Positions 1 to 11,384 of a DNA stretch of 64,000 bases are shown here, piece after piece. The first letter of the stretch is position 1; the number at the start of each line of letters is the position of its first letter. The notes under the pieces are model-generated. The model was not told the origin of the DNA and made no database searches. It was given only the letters and a program-made list of their open reading frames with translations. Made by a program: the position numbers and the translations under genes. The stretch spans positions 124,001 through 188,000 of the forward strand of contig CAVUPU010000009.1 in NCBI GenBank assembly GCA_963743425.1, read 5' to 3'. The stretch comes from JAJVID01 sp963743425 (lineage in GTDB: Bacteria; Acidobacteriota; Blastocatellia; RBC074).

Positions 1-45
1 GCTTTCGCTTACTACCCCAAGCGCAGAAACAAACTGCGGGAATGA
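1..45 (+). CDS. 3' end of an upstream gene (partial)
   Basis: An open frame enters from the left edge and stops at TGA 43-45, giving a 14-residue tail AFAYYPKRRNKLRE. The aromatic stretch followed by a basic tail looks like the end of an inner-membrane protein, but nothing more can be said. It could also be chance. It precedes the ABC transporter genes on the same strand by about 100 bases. Confidence 0.3.
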   Translation, partial: AFAYYPKRRNKLRE

Positions 46-149
46 ATAACCGTTAAACAGGGCGTTGTTGTTGTTTCAAATGGCCGGGATTTGCCCGATA
101 ATCCCGGCTATCGTCTGCTGCCTCATTCGCATGGCGTGGAGGAGTCAAA

Positions 150-905
150 ATGATCAATATCAGGGATCTGAGAAAAGTTTATCACGACAAAAAACGCGGG
201 GAGATCGTCGCCGTCAACCATATCTCATTCGAAGCAAACAATGGCGAAATCTTCGGTTTGCTCGGTCCGAACGGAGCCGGGAAAACGACTACCTTGCGCA
301 TGCTCGCGACGATCTTGCAGCCCACTGAAGGGACTGCAAGCATCGGTGGTCATGACCTCAACAAAGAAGCGCAGCAGATTCGCCGGAAGATCGGATTTCT
401 CTCCGGAGACATGGGGCTTTATCATCGCCTCACGCCACGTGAAATACTCAGATTCTTCGGCCGGTTGAACGGGCTTAACGGCGCCGCATTGAAACAACGG
501 ATCGATTACCTGTTTGAACTCTTCGATATGCATCATTTTGCCGACTCCAAAATTGACACTCTCTCAACCGGTATGCGACAAAAAACAGCAATCTCACGGA
601 CAATCGTTCACGACCCGCCGATCTTGATCCTCGATGAACCAACTTCCGGTCTGGATGTGCCTACCGCGCGTGTTGTCGAAGGTTACATCCGTAATGCCAG
701 AGTTGCAGGTAAATGTATTGTCCTCTCGACTCATGTAATGGAAGAGGCGGAATATCTCTGCGACCGGATTGCGGTTATCCATCAGGGAAGAATCTGCGCC
801 CTCGGAACGATGGATGATTTGAGATCGATGACCGGAAAAAGCCGGCTGCGGGAGATTTTTATTGAGCTGCTCGGCCTCAATGAGACAACAAATAATCACG
901 GATAA
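150..905 (+). CDS. ABC transporter ATP-binding protein, NatA-like
   Basis: This is the 251-residue nucleotide-binding subunit of an ABC-2 type exporter. It would hydrolyse ATP on the cytoplasmic face to power the membrane subunit encoded next door. Walker A is GPNGAGKT (residues 39-46), the signature is LSTGM (about 138-142), Walker B plus glutamate is ILILDE (about 158-163), followed by the D-loop SGLD and the switch histidine in STHVMEE. The length is a little under that of typical NatA proteins. The start at 150 follows a purine-rich GGAGG stretch. The stop is two bases from the start of the permease gene, so the two are one transcript. The NatA-like label comes from the pairing with a NatB-like permease; the substrate (sodium, drug or other) is not shown by the sequence. 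Confidence 0.9.
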   Translation: MINIRDLRKVYHDKKRGEIVAVNHISFEANNGEIFGLLGPNGAGKTTTLRMLATILQPTEGTASIGGHDLNKEAQQIRRKIGFLSGDMGLYHRLTPREILRFFGRLNGLNGAALKQRIDYLFELFDMHHFADSKIDTLSTGMRQKTAISRTIVHDPPILILDEPTSGLDVPTARVVEGYIRNARVAGKCIVLSTHVMEEAEYLCDRIAVIHQGRICALGTMDDLRSMTGKSRLREIFIELLGLNETTNNHG

Positions 906-907
906 TT

Positions 908-2086
908 ATGCAACTGCAATCAATCAAGCTGATCTATCTCAAAGAAATACTCGACCTCCTGCGCGACCGGCGGACTATTATCAGCATGCTCGTTTTCCCA
1001 TTGCTGGTCATGCCTCTGCTCTTCTTAGGCTTGAACTATTTTCTCTTCCGATCAATAAATCGCGCCCAGGACAAACAATTCAATCTCGCCTTGAAACAGG
1101 AAACCGGTCTTGAAGGAATAACCCTATCGTTGGAGCAGGCGGGGTTCAAGGTCCGGCCATCTGACAACCCGCGCCGCGCGGTGGAGAATAAAGAGACAGA
1201 GTTGGGTGTGGATGTGAGCGGAGAGACAAACAGTCCTGCAATCAGGATTTATGCCGACCAATCTCAACTTGAAGTGACGGTGGCCAGTGGCCGAATTGAA
1301 ACAGCGCTCAATCAATTGAAAGAAGCGAGGATCAAAAATGAGTTACAGCGCGCCGGCGTGCCTGAACGTATCCTCACTCCATTCACAGTGGAGAAAGTCA
1401 ATACAGCCCCTCCAAAGAAAATGTCAGGCATGTTTATCGGAACCATGCTCGGTTACATGCTCGTCACGTTCATGCTCATGGGGGCAATGTATCCGGCTAT
1501 TGATATGACCGCAGGAGAGAAGGAGCGCCGAACGATGGAGATGCTCCTCTCATCCCCGGCCGGCAGGGGCGAGATCGTTTTGGGGAAAATTTTGGTGGCG
1601 ATTACTGCGAGTTTCATGACATCGGCCCTGACAATAGTCAGTTTCGGGGTTTCCTTTTTCTTTGGAATGAAGGGAATCAGAAGTGGCCGGCAGCCACAAC
1701 TCATTATGGAAATCCCTCTCGATGCGAAAACTTTCGTTCTCATTTTTGTCTCGATTATACCAATGGCGGTTCTATCGGCGACTCTTATGATTGCCATCGC
1801 CACATTGGCAAAGAGCTACAAGGAAGCACAGAGCTATCTCACACCTCTGCTCCTGGTTGCAATCATACCGGCAATGGTCAGCCTTCTTCCTGGAGTCAAG
1901 CTAAACGCCGGGACGGCGCTCATTCCGATAGTCAATTTCAGCCAGTTGATCAAAGAGTTAATGCTGGGGGACTGGTCCTGGACCGGTTTCACACTGACGC
2001 TACTATCAAATCTCATCTATGCGGCCATAGCCTTCAGCGCAGCCGTCATGGTCTTCAAAAACGAACGTATTCTCTTCAGGACATAA
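908..2086 (+). CDS. ABC-2 type permease, NatB-like
   Basis: The 392-residue membrane partner of the preceding ATPase. One membrane segment lies near the N terminus (about residues 23-48), followed by a large extracytoplasmic domain of about 130 residues. A cluster of five hydrophobic segments follows from about residue 175 to the end. The conserved MYPAIDMTAGEKERRTMEML stretch just after the second segment is typical of the ABC-2/NatB family and is the likely coupling helix. The start lies two bases after the upstream stop, which implies translational coupling. The exported substrate is unknown. The gene ends just before a convergent minus-strand gene at 2118. Confidence 0.85.
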   Translation: MQLQSIKLIYLKEILDLLRDRRTIISMLVFPLLVMPLLFLGLNYFLFRSINRAQDKQFNLALKQETGLEGITLSLEQAGFKVRPSDNPRRAVENKETELGVDVSGETNSPAIRIYADQSQLEVTVASGRIETALNQLKEARIKNELQRAGVPERILTPFTVEKVNTAPPKKMSGMFIGTMLGYMLVTFMLMGAMYPAIDMTAGEKERRTMEMLLSSPAGRGEIVLGKILVAITASFMTSALTIVSFGVSFFFGMKGIRSGRQPQLIMEIPLDAKTFVLIFVSIIPMAVLSATLMIAIATLAKSYKEAQSYLTPLLLVAIIPAMVSLLPGVKLNAGTALIPIVNFSQLIKELMLGDWSWTGFTLTLLSNLIYAAIAFSAAVMVFKNERILFRT

Positions 2087-2117
2087 TAGGCTTTGTTACG
2101 CGAATCTGAGTGAAGAT

Positions 2118-2981
2118 CTACGGACGAGGCGCCGTGGTTGTTGACTCGCTCGTCACCCACGCCGTCCACCACAGATCGCGCAGCATCTGAGCGCCTGCGG
2201 CCAACCGCTCGCTCACAAACTTCTTGTGCTCCGGCGATCTTGTTTCGGCGTTGAACTTCTCCTGTTTATCGAGGATGTATAGCTGTTCGACCAGTCCGTT
2301 CGAGCTTCGCAGGTAGTTCCAGATCTCTTCGCGCGGTTTGGCGATTACGCGCTCCTTGCCGATGAGCGGCGCCACGTCGTTCAATTGAATGTGCGTTTGA
2401 ACGTAGAGTTCTTCAAACCGGTAATGGATTCCCTGATTGGGCTCGCGCGTGAAGACGGCATAGCCTTTCGGATTGTCGCCCGACCAGCCGTTGAAATGAA
2501 TCGTGGTGTGATGCGGGTTGGCCGCGTCGCTGACGTAATGGCCCAGGACGCCCGCGTCGTTGATGATTCGCTGCTCGATCCATTTGCGCTTGTTTGAATC
2601 GCGCTCGGCGCGCCACAGACGGAATTGGATGCGCAGGCTTTGAAAGAGTTCGAGGATTCGGAACGGGACGAAGCCGGCGGTCGTGGGCTTTTGCCCGGCC
2701 TTGATCAATTCAGCGGTGAACTCGTAACGGTTGACGGCGCCCGCGGCGGCAGGCGGAACCAGTTCGAGGTCGAGGAAGTGATCGGGCGCGTAAGCCGAAT
2801 CCAGCGCCTTGTCCAGATCGGATTCGGCGCGGCTGCGCCATCGGTCGGGTTCGGGATTGAGGTAGCCGAGCTGATCAACCGCCTTGCGGAAAAACTTCGG
2901 CATTTGTTCGGGAAGTTTCATCGCCGCAGCGCGGCCCGACAGTTCGTGGCCGTGCAGCCCCCAGCCATGCGCGTCAGACAA
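2118..2981 (-). CDS. zinc-dependent phospholipase C / S1-P1 nuclease-like protein, frameshifted from its signal peptide
   Basis: The protein begins SDAHGWGLHGHE, which matches the mature N terminus of the phospholipase C/S1-P1 nuclease superfamily, where the tryptophan and the following His ligate zinc. HYVSDAANPHH near the middle matches the H-x3-D...H zinc-ligand block. The frame has only a TTG start at 2981, with an in-frame TAG two codons upstream. In another frame, 2974-3060 encodes an ideal signal peptide beginning MKNSATTRITRLLLCSLV from ATG 3060, ending at TGA exactly where the mature domain begins. A one-base slip near 2977 would fuse the two. I therefore infer a secreted hydrolase gene spanning 2118-3060 with a frameshift, either genuine inactivation or a sequencing error. 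The substrate is unknown. Confidence 0.65.
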   Translation of the reverse strand: MSDAHGWGLHGHELSGRAAAMKLPEQMPKFFRKAVDQLGYLNPEPDRWRSRAESDLDKALDSAYAPDHFLDLELVPPAAAGAVNRYEFTAELIKAGQKPTTAGFVPFRILELFQSLRIQFRLWRAERDSNKRKWIEQRIINDAGVLGHYVSDAANPHHTTIHFNGWSGDNPKGYAVFTREPNQGIHYRFEELYVQTHIQLNDVAPLIGKERVIAKPREEIWNYLRSSNGLVEQLYILDKQEKFNAETRSPEHKKFVSERLAAGAQMLRDLWWTAWVTSESTTTAPRP

Positions 2982-3089
2982 AGGTTGCTATCAGCGCGGC
3001 GGTGATGACCAGCGAACAGAGCAGGAGTCTTGTGATTCGGGTTGTTGCTGAGTTTTTCATCAGATTGTAAACAGGAAAATCTTTGATAG

Positions 3090-3188
3090 CCTCTGGTACA
3101 GTACGGGGAGCGTAAGCGACCTGAGTCTTGTCAATGCGTCCTTTTCGGGAGGTTCAGGTCGCTTACGCTCCCCGTACTGTACCAGAGG
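3090..3188. repeat. long perfect inverted repeat, AGTAC family
   Basis: Two perfect 35-base arms (3090-3124 and 3154-3188) flank a 29-base spacer. The arm contains ACAGTACGGGGAGCGTAAGC, related to the repeats at 14450, 14626, 36724 and 51327. It lies between the frameshifted phospholipase gene and phoD, both on the minus strand. It could fold as a strong hairpin and terminate phoD transcription, but there is no T-tract, and the kinship with other copies points to a repeat family. Confidence 0.8.
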
Positions 3189-3215
3189 GTGCGCAATCAC
3201 AATAACTATTACCAG

Positions 3216-4769
3216 TCATTTCCGCGGCGCCAGATCAACGCTGAAAAGCTTTTTGCCGTTGATGTCGTGCAATCCGACGGTCATCGTTTCGGTCTTGCCG
3301 TCAATTTTGACTGCGCCGAAAAATTGAAAGCCTTCTTTCGGCGACCTGTTTGGTTTCAAGTCTTTCGGAGTCCCGGCGAATTTCACTTGCGGGCCGAAGG
3401 TATCGTCCATTTCGCCTTGTTTGAATGCGCCCGCATTTAACGGCCCGGCGACGAATTCCCAGAACGGATCGAAGTTCGTGAACTGCGCTTTGGCCGGGTC
3501 GTAATAATGCGCAGCGCAATAATGTACATCAGCCGTGACCCAGACGACGTTTTTGATCCTGTTCCGTTTGATGAATCGCAGCAGTTCGGCCAGTTCAAGC
3601 TCGCGCCCGAGCGCCGGGCCATTGCCGTTGGCCAAAGCTTCGAAATTGGCCGGGCCGTCTTTGACTACAATCCCGATGGGCATATCGCTCGCGATCACTT
3701 TCCACCTGGCCTTCGACGCGAGCAAGCGTTGTTTGATCCATGCCGTCTGCGCGCCGCCCAGGAAGACCGTTTCGTCGCTCGCCGCCGTCTGGCGGTTCGG
3801 CGTGTTCGGGCCGCGATAACTGCGCTCGTCGAGCATGAAGATGTCGATCAATGGGCCGTAGTTGAAGGCGCGATAGATTCGTTCGGGATCGTCGGCGTTG
3901 AAACGGATCGGCATGTAATCCAGGAACGCTCTCCGTGCCCGCGCAGACAATAGGTCAACGCTTTTCACCACGTATTTGTCGTCCTCCAGAATCTGACCTG
4001 GATACCAGTTGTTCCGCGTTTCGTGGTCATCCCACTGCGCCAGCATCGGGACTTCTGAATTGAAGCGCCGCAGGTTTTCGTCCATCAGGTTGTAGCGGTA
4101 ATTGCCGCGAAACTCGTCTAGCGTTTCGGCGACCTTCGATTTTTCAGGCGTCGTCAGGTTCTTCCAGACCGAGCCGTCGTCGAGGTTGACTTCGGCCGGG
4201 ATCGCGCCGTCGGCGTAGATCGCATCACCCGAATGAATGAAGAGATCGGGCTGCATGCGCCGCATCGCTTCGTAAATCTTCAATCCGCCGAACTCTGGAT
4301 TGACGCCCCAACCCTGCCCGCACACATCGCCGCCCCATACGAAACTCACGTCGCGTTTTGTGTTCGGCGGCGTGAGGAAACTTCCGGCGACTGGTTCGCT
4401 GAAGACTTTTGCGTCATCGAGCGATTGAAACGTGACGCGGTAGAAAATCTTCTGGCCGGCGGGCAGCTTGGCCAGATCAACGCGGGCGGTGAAATCAGTA
4501 GGTTCAATCGCCGCGGGGCCGATGACGCGTCGCGCGTTTTGAAAAGATTCCGTCGTAGAATACTCAACAATCATTCGCGCAGCCTGGTCGCTGCGGCTCC
4601 AGATCACCGCGCGGTTGGCCGTGACGTCGCCGCATTGCGCGCCGAAAGGTGTCTGCGGACGGATTTTGTCGGAAATGATGATCGCGGGAGCGGCGGCGCT
4701 CGGCGAGTTCAGCCACAACGTCGATAAGCCCGTTGTGGCGGCGAGTGACAAGAACGCGCGTCTTTTCAT
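3216..4769 (-). CDS. phoD: PhoD family alkaline phosphatase
   Basis: A secreted phosphodiesterase/phosphomonoesterase of the PhoD family, which normally uses calcium and iron to release phosphate from organic esters. I place the start at ATG 4769, so the protein begins MKRRAFLSLAATTGL. This is a twin-arginine (RRxFL) signal, the export route known for PhoD. Metal-site blocks are visible in order: GGDVCGQ, IHSGDAIYADG, QWDDHETRNNW and VTADVHYCAAH. At about 517 residues it is a normal length. An N-terminal Ig-like PhoD_N domain (from TPFGAQCGDV) precedes the catalytic domain. It sits among other secreted hydrolases and suggests phosphorus scavenging. No Pho box was recognised. Confidence 0.92.
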   Translation of the reverse strand: MKRRAFLSLAATTGLSTLWLNSPSAAAPAIIISDKIRPQTPFGAQCGDVTANRAVIWSRSDQAARMIVEYSTTESFQNARRVIGPAAIEPTDFTARVDLAKLPAGQKIFYRVTFQSLDDAKVFSEPVAGSFLTPPNTKRDVSFVWGGDVCGQGWGVNPEFGGLKIYEAMRRMQPDLFIHSGDAIYADGAIPAEVNLDDGSVWKNLTTPEKSKVAETLDEFRGNYRYNLMDENLRRFNSEVPMLAQWDDHETRNNWYPGQILEDDKYVVKSVDLLSARARRAFLDYMPIRFNADDPERIYRAFNYGPLIDIFMLDERSYRGPNTPNRQTAASDETVFLGGAQTAWIKQRLLASKARWKVIASDMPIGIVVKDGPANFEALANGNGPALGRELELAELLRFIKRNRIKNVVWVTADVHYCAAHYYDPAKAQFTNFDPFWEFVAGPLNAGAFKQGEMDDTFGPQVKFAGTPKDLKPNRSPKEGFQFFGAVKIDGKTETMTVGLHDINGKKLFSVDLAPRK

Positions 4770-4887
4770 GATTACTGAAAAAGTTGGATACTGGCAGCAA
4801 AAGGCGCAATCCATTTCGATCTACGACGAAATGATGAACCATCCGACACTCTTCGACAGTTGGGATTACACTTAGGTGGCATACAGG

Positions 4888-5460
4888 TTACTTACCGGAT
4901 TTTGGCAACTCTACCTTTTGAATAAACAATTCGTATTTATTGTCAGCGCCTTCAAAAGCTTTTGATCGCCGATACTCTATACTGACTCCTATCTCAGAGT
5001 ATTTCTTAAACCACCATGCCGGCACAGCGAATATTGTTGATTGACCACTTGTAAGAACTCGGTCATAAACGAGGTGATTGCTCGATATAAGTGAAAGATG
5101 TTTCTTGGTCTGCCAGTCTATCAATCTAAGATGCAGGTCAGCTAAGACGTTAGGTAATAATAGATTCGTTTTTTCAATCCTAGTCTCAGTATTTGGCGCT
5201 CTAACCACCCGAATCGTCATAGGCGTGTTCGCCAAGAATGTTAAATCACACGCCGAATTGTTGCTTAAACGAAGTGCAATATTTTCAGAGTTCGTTTTCG
5301 AGCCAGAAACAGATCTTTCTACCTTTTCAAATCCCAAATATATCCGGGGTTTACTATTATCAAGTTGGTGACAAATCGATTGTGATGAATCGTCGCCCTG
5401 AGCTTTGGCAGAATGGCTAAACAAACAAAGAAAGACACAGGTGAAAAGTATGTTTTTCAT
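4888..5460 (-). CDS. secreted protein of unknown function
   Basis: A protein of about 190 residues starting at ATG 5460 with a clear signal peptide (MKNILFTCVFLCLFSHSAKA, cleavage before QG). The body has no family I recognise. It contains a pair of cysteines in the mature part (ICHQL and ACDLTF) that could form a disulfide, and beta-rich text such as NIALRLSNNSACDLTFLAN resembling an Ig-like fold. The local base composition is noticeably more AT-rich than the neighbours, which suggests a recent arrival. It is single, flanked by phoD and the PRC-barrel gene on the same strand. Confidence 0.7.
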   Translation of the reverse strand: MKNILFTCVFLCLFSHSAKAQGDDSSQSICHQLDNSKPRIYLGFEKVERSVSGSKTNSENIALRLSNNSACDLTFLANTPMTIRVVRAPNTETRIEKTNLLLPNVLADLHLRLIDWQTKKHLSLISSNHLVYDRVLTSGQSTIFAVPAWWFKKYSEIGVSIEYRRSKAFEGADNKYELFIQKVELPKSGK

Positions 5461-5574
5461 ATTTTGATTAACTGCCCATCGATTTGCGCCACATAACAAA
5501 CCTTTACAAGATTATGCGGAGCCGCCTGAGCAACCTGAACCGCTTATCTGTATGCGGGTTGAAAAGGTCGAAGC

Positions 5575-6228
5575 CTAAGCTTGTTGTCGCTCCCAATCTT
5601 CAAACTGCTGCCTGGAACGATTGAGCGTAATGCGGTCGCGTCCGATTCTGGCCACCCAATCGGCGGGCACGCGCATCGGGTGTTTCAACACGAAGCCGCG
5701 CGTGATGATGATTCCGCTCAACCGCCAGTCGGGTTCGCTGAGCAATACCTCATGAATTTCGCCGACCTTGTGTCCGTCGCTCGATTCGACCGGTAGGCCG
5801 CGGTTGACCGCGCTTTCGGAAGGCGAAAGCAGTTGGTCTGTGACGACCACGCCTGGCGGATGGTAAGGCTCGCCGAACGCGTTGGCGACGAAAGGAACCA
5901 CATAATTGATCCAATCTGAGGGTCTGATCGTGGATCTCGGATGCTCCACTTTCTCCTCCTCCAATTGATCCAATCTCACATAATGCTGCATCTCGAAGTT
6001 GGGCAGCGCCACCATCTCGTCATCCGCGCGGTCGATCCGAACACGGTCGTGTTCCGATCCGACCACCCAATTGAACGGCATCAACAGATGTCTCGGATGA
6101 AGCAAACTGCCGTATTTGACCACCAAATGAGTAGCTTCATAGGAATCGCGGTTCAACACTACGCGTTCAACTCGCCCGATTTCATGCCCCCGGCTCTCGA
6201 CTGTAGCTCCGATATTAATTTCGAGCAT
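5575..6228 (-). CDS. PRC-barrel domain protein, two repeats
   Basis: A cytoplasmic protein of 217 residues from ATG 6228, preceded by a strong AAAGGAGG ribosome-binding site. Two PRC-barrel-like units are visible. The first (about 5-60) reads GATVESRGHEIGRVERVVLN; the second (about 145-205) reads GLPVESSDGHKVGEIHEVLL. Each is followed by a hydrophobic strand and a PFNWV or PADWV turn. PRC-barrels are small beta folds found in RNA-processing and stress proteins; the role of stand-alone two-domain forms is unsettled. The divergent repeat region at 6301-6450 lies just upstream. No partner gene suggests a more specific job. Confidence 0.75.
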   Translation of the reverse strand: MLEINIGATVESRGHEIGRVERVVLNRDSYEATHLVVKYGSLLHPRHLLMPFNWVVGSEHDRVRIDRADDEMVALPNFEMQHYVRLDQLEEEKVEHPRSTIRPSDWINYVVPFVANAFGEPYHPPGVVVTDQLLSPSESAVNRGLPVESSDGHKVGEIHEVLLSEPDWRLSGIIITRGFVLKHPMRVPADWVARIGRDRITLNRSRQQFEDWERQQA

Positions 6229-6397
6229 AACTCGCCTCCTTTGAGTGGGACCTGAACTTTTATTGCTGATCTCGGAGGCGCTTGTCAAACCGGGGCGGCG
6301 GGATAGGGAGACAAGGAGACAAGGAGACAAGGAGACAAGGAGACAAGGAGACGAGGAGATTATGTCTCCCCTCTCCTTGTTCCTTGCCTCCCTTTCC

Positions 6398-9043
<2,646 letters not shown>

Positions 9044-9136
9044 ATCTTCTCCCTGGCTTGTCGAGTTGTGATGAAAATGTTTGACCGGACGGAATATCCT
9101 TAAAACCTAAAACCCACGTGATTGCTCAGCCTCTTC

Positions 9137-9344
9137 GCCGCGTCAGCGGCGCTTGAGTTTAGCCGTGGGTTGATGGTGTTTGAAAATTAACTGCAACAAC
9201 AGCGTAGGGGCGGGTTTTCCCCGCCCAGCGCCTCAATCGCGGGTCCAGGCGGGGAAAACCCGCCCCTACGCTGGGTTGCGTGGTTGCGCTTATTTTTCAA
9301 AGACCATAAACCCACGGCTAAAGTCAACCCGCCGCCAACGCGGC
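9137..9344. repeat. nested composite palindrome filling an intergenic gap
   Basis: An inner perfect stem has 26-base arms (9200-9225 and 9248-9273) built on CAGCGTAGGGGCGGG. It is enclosed by outer, imperfect arms of about 55 bases (9137-9190 and 9291-9344) containing TTTAGCCGTGGGTT and its complement. The whole 343-base gap between ttcA and the phosphoesterase gene (9044-9386) is essentially this structure. The inner core shares AGCGTAGGGGC with the palindrome at 34648-34701. No promoter could be picked out with confidence. Confidence 0.8.
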
Positions 9345-9386
9345 GAATAAATGGGAATAGGTGTAAGGTTGTAGTCGCTTCGATAA

Positions 9387-10244
9387 TCAACGCGCTATTG
9401 AAACCAGCGCGGGCGCGGCGGTCTCTTCTTCGTGATCCGAGACCGCCAGATCGAGTTCAGCCGCGACATCTCCGACGGCTTCCGACAGTGATTTGAAATC
9501 GAAGAGGTTGTGATCGAGCAGATGCGTGTTCACTACATTGCCCATCGCTGTGAGCATTGATTGACGGACGTGCGGAATCTCTTTCTGTAATTCGTCAATC
9601 AGCCGATTGACGCGCTTGCGCTTCAAATTCACCTGCGAGCCGCAAAGATTGCAAGGAATGATCGGGAAATCCTGCATCGCCGCGTATTCGGCGATCTGTT
9701 TCTCCCAGATGTAGGCCATCGGGCGGATGACGGTGTTGCGTCCGTCGTCCGAGCGCAGCACGGGCGGCATGGCCTTCATCGTCCCGATGTAAAACAGGTT
9801 GAGAAGGAAGGTTTGCAGGATATCGTCGGCGTGATGCCCCAGCGCGATCTTCGCGCAACCTTCCTCGACCGCCACGTTGTAAAGAATGCCGCGTCGCATG
9901 CGCGAACAGACCGAACAATAGGTCTTCGGCGCCAGGCGCTTGACGACCGAATACGTGTCCTGCTCGACGATGCGGTAGGGAACGCCGATGCTCGAAAGAT
10001 ATTCGGGCAGCACGTGTTCGGGAAAATCGGGTTGCTTCTGATCCAGGTTGACCGCCAGCAGATCGAATTTGACCGGGGCGCGGCGTCTTATCTCCATCAA
10101 CAGGCGCAGCAGCGTGTAGCTGTCTTTGCCGCCGCTCAGGCAGACCATAACGCGGTCGCCTTCGCTGATCATTCCGAAATCCTTGATCGCCTCGCCCACT
10201 CGGCGAAGCAATATTTTTTGCAGTTGTTCTTTTCTATCTATCAA
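9387..10244 (-). CDS. ttcA: tRNA 2-thiocytidine(32) synthetase TtcA
   Basis: TtcA thiolates cytidine 32 in certain tRNAs using ATP and an Fe-S cluster in the cytoplasm. The PP-loop SGGKDS is at residues 37-42. The cluster cysteines appear as CSVCSRMRRG (about 116-119) and CNLCGSQ in the second half. GHHADDILQT is the conserved second adenylation block. 285 residues is the usual length. The start is ATG 10244, 58 bases after the thiL stop on the same strand, so thiL-ttcA are probably co-transcribed. The product could in principle be a TtcA-family paralogue acting on another tRNA site, but the CxxC pattern fits TtcA well. Confidence 0.92.
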   Translation of the reverse strand: MIDRKEQLQKILLRRVGEAIKDFGMISEGDRVMVCLSGGKDSYTLLRLLMEIRRRAPVKFDLLAVNLDQKQPDFPEHVLPEYLSSIGVPYRIVEQDTYSVVKRLAPKTYCSVCSRMRRGILYNVAVEEGCAKIALGHHADDILQTFLLNLFYIGTMKAMPPVLRSDDGRNTVIRPMAYIWEKQIAEYAAMQDFPIIPCNLCGSQVNLKRKRVNRLIDELQKEIPHVRQSMLTAMGNVVNTHLLDHNLFDFKSLSEAVGDVAAELDLAVSDHEEETAAPALVSIAR

Positions 10245-10302
10245 TGTTTCGCTCCAATGTGGCCTCGTCGAAACGGAAGCTTAGGGCAGGCGGCCGCGCG
10301 CG

Positions 10303-11331
10303 TCAAATCCGGAAATGATCGAATCCATGAATTGACAGAGGCTTAACCTCGCCGCCGCGACAGAGCAGGAGACGGGACCGAGTCTGATGCGCCGAGATGA
10401 TTTCTCCGATGCGCGACAATCTGACGCCGCAACGGGCGGCGATCTCGAACAATTCGACCTCGTCATCGCCGCTTGCGGTCAACAGCAGCTCGAAATCCTC
10501 TCCGCCCTGAACCGCAAACTCGAACGCCATTTCAGGCTCTTTCGAGATCAGGCCGACCTCATTCGCCAGCGGCGCGGAATCGAAATCGACAATCGCGGCG
10601 GCGGCGCTCTCTTCGCAGATGCGCAAGAGGTCCTGAGCAAGGCCGTCGCTTACATCAATCATCGAATGGGCCAAACCTCGCTCGCCGATCCGCTGTCCCA
10701 ATGCGACGCGAGGCTCGGGACTCAAATGCGCGCGCAGAGCCGATTGCGTCAGGCTGTTTTCGTTCTCGTTCACGCGCGCGCCGTCGAGCAACAACTTCAG
10801 TCCAGCGGCCGACGCGCCAATCGAACCTGTCAGGTAGATCGAGTCTCCGACCTTCGCGCCACTGCGACGGACGGCCCCTCCGGCCTGGCAATGTCCGATT
10901 ACGATCGAATCAATCGTCACGTGATCCGGCGTTGACGAGAGGTCGCCGCCGATCAAGGTTACGGAGTGTTCTTCGGCCAGCGCGAAATAACCCGCGAAAA
11001 ACTCTTCCCAGAAGCTGTCGGATTTGAGATTCGAGATTTGAGGTTGTTTCGGAACGCCGAGTGTGAGCAATGAAAACGCAGGCGCGCCGCCCATCGCCGC
11101 AATGTCACTCAAACTCACGGCCAGGGCCTTATGTCCCAGGAGCCGCGGCGGAGCGTATTCGAGCTTGAAATCAATCCCTTCGACCAGCAGGTCAACGGTG
11201 ACGAGCGTTTCGCGCCCTTCCCGCTCGCGCAAGATGGCGGCGTCGTCGCCGATTCCAAAGACGAGGTCTTGCGCGCTCGCTTTCGCCGCCTGATCGCGAA
11301 TGCGTTTTATGAAGTCGAACTCGCTTTGCAT
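10303..11331 (-). CDS. thiL: thiamine-monophosphate kinase
   Basis: ThiL phosphorylates thiamine monophosphate to the cofactor thiamine diphosphate, the last step of the pathway. Family marks include FGIGDDAAIL near residue 25 (metal-binding aspartates), HKALAVSLSDIAAMGG, LIGGDLSSTPDHVTID, MIDVSDGLAQDLLRI and QGGEDFELLLT. 342 residues is normal. It begins with EFDFIKRIRDQ, the expected N-terminal helix, from ATG 11331, 53 bases after the M16-like gene. No TPP riboswitch was seen upstream. It lies between the M16-like gene and ttcA in a likely minus-strand operon. Confidence 0.93.
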   Translation of the reverse strand: MQSEFDFIKRIRDQAAKASAQDLVFGIGDDAAILREREGRETLVTVDLLVEGIDFKLEYAPPRLLGHKALAVSLSDIAAMGGAPAFSLLTLGVPKQPQISNLKSDSFWEEFFAGYFALAEEHSVTLIGGDLSSTPDHVTIDSIVIGHCQAGGAVRRSGAKVGDSIYLTGSIGASAAGLKLLLDGARVNENENSLTQSALRAHLSPEPRVALGQRIGERGLAHSMIDVSDGLAQDLLRICEESAAAAIVDFDSAPLANEVGLISKEPEMAFEFAVQGGEDFELLLTASGDDEVELFEIAARCGVRLSRIGEIISAHQTRSRLLLCRGGEVKPLSIHGFDHFRI

Positions 11332-11384
11332 CGCCCGTCTAACGGAAAATTGGCCTATTTGCCATCTTTGCCTTTTTTGCTTCC

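Noticed and set aside
6301..6360. Possible CRISPR array
   Set aside because: The units are 8 bases and continuous, with no spacers, and no cas genes are near.
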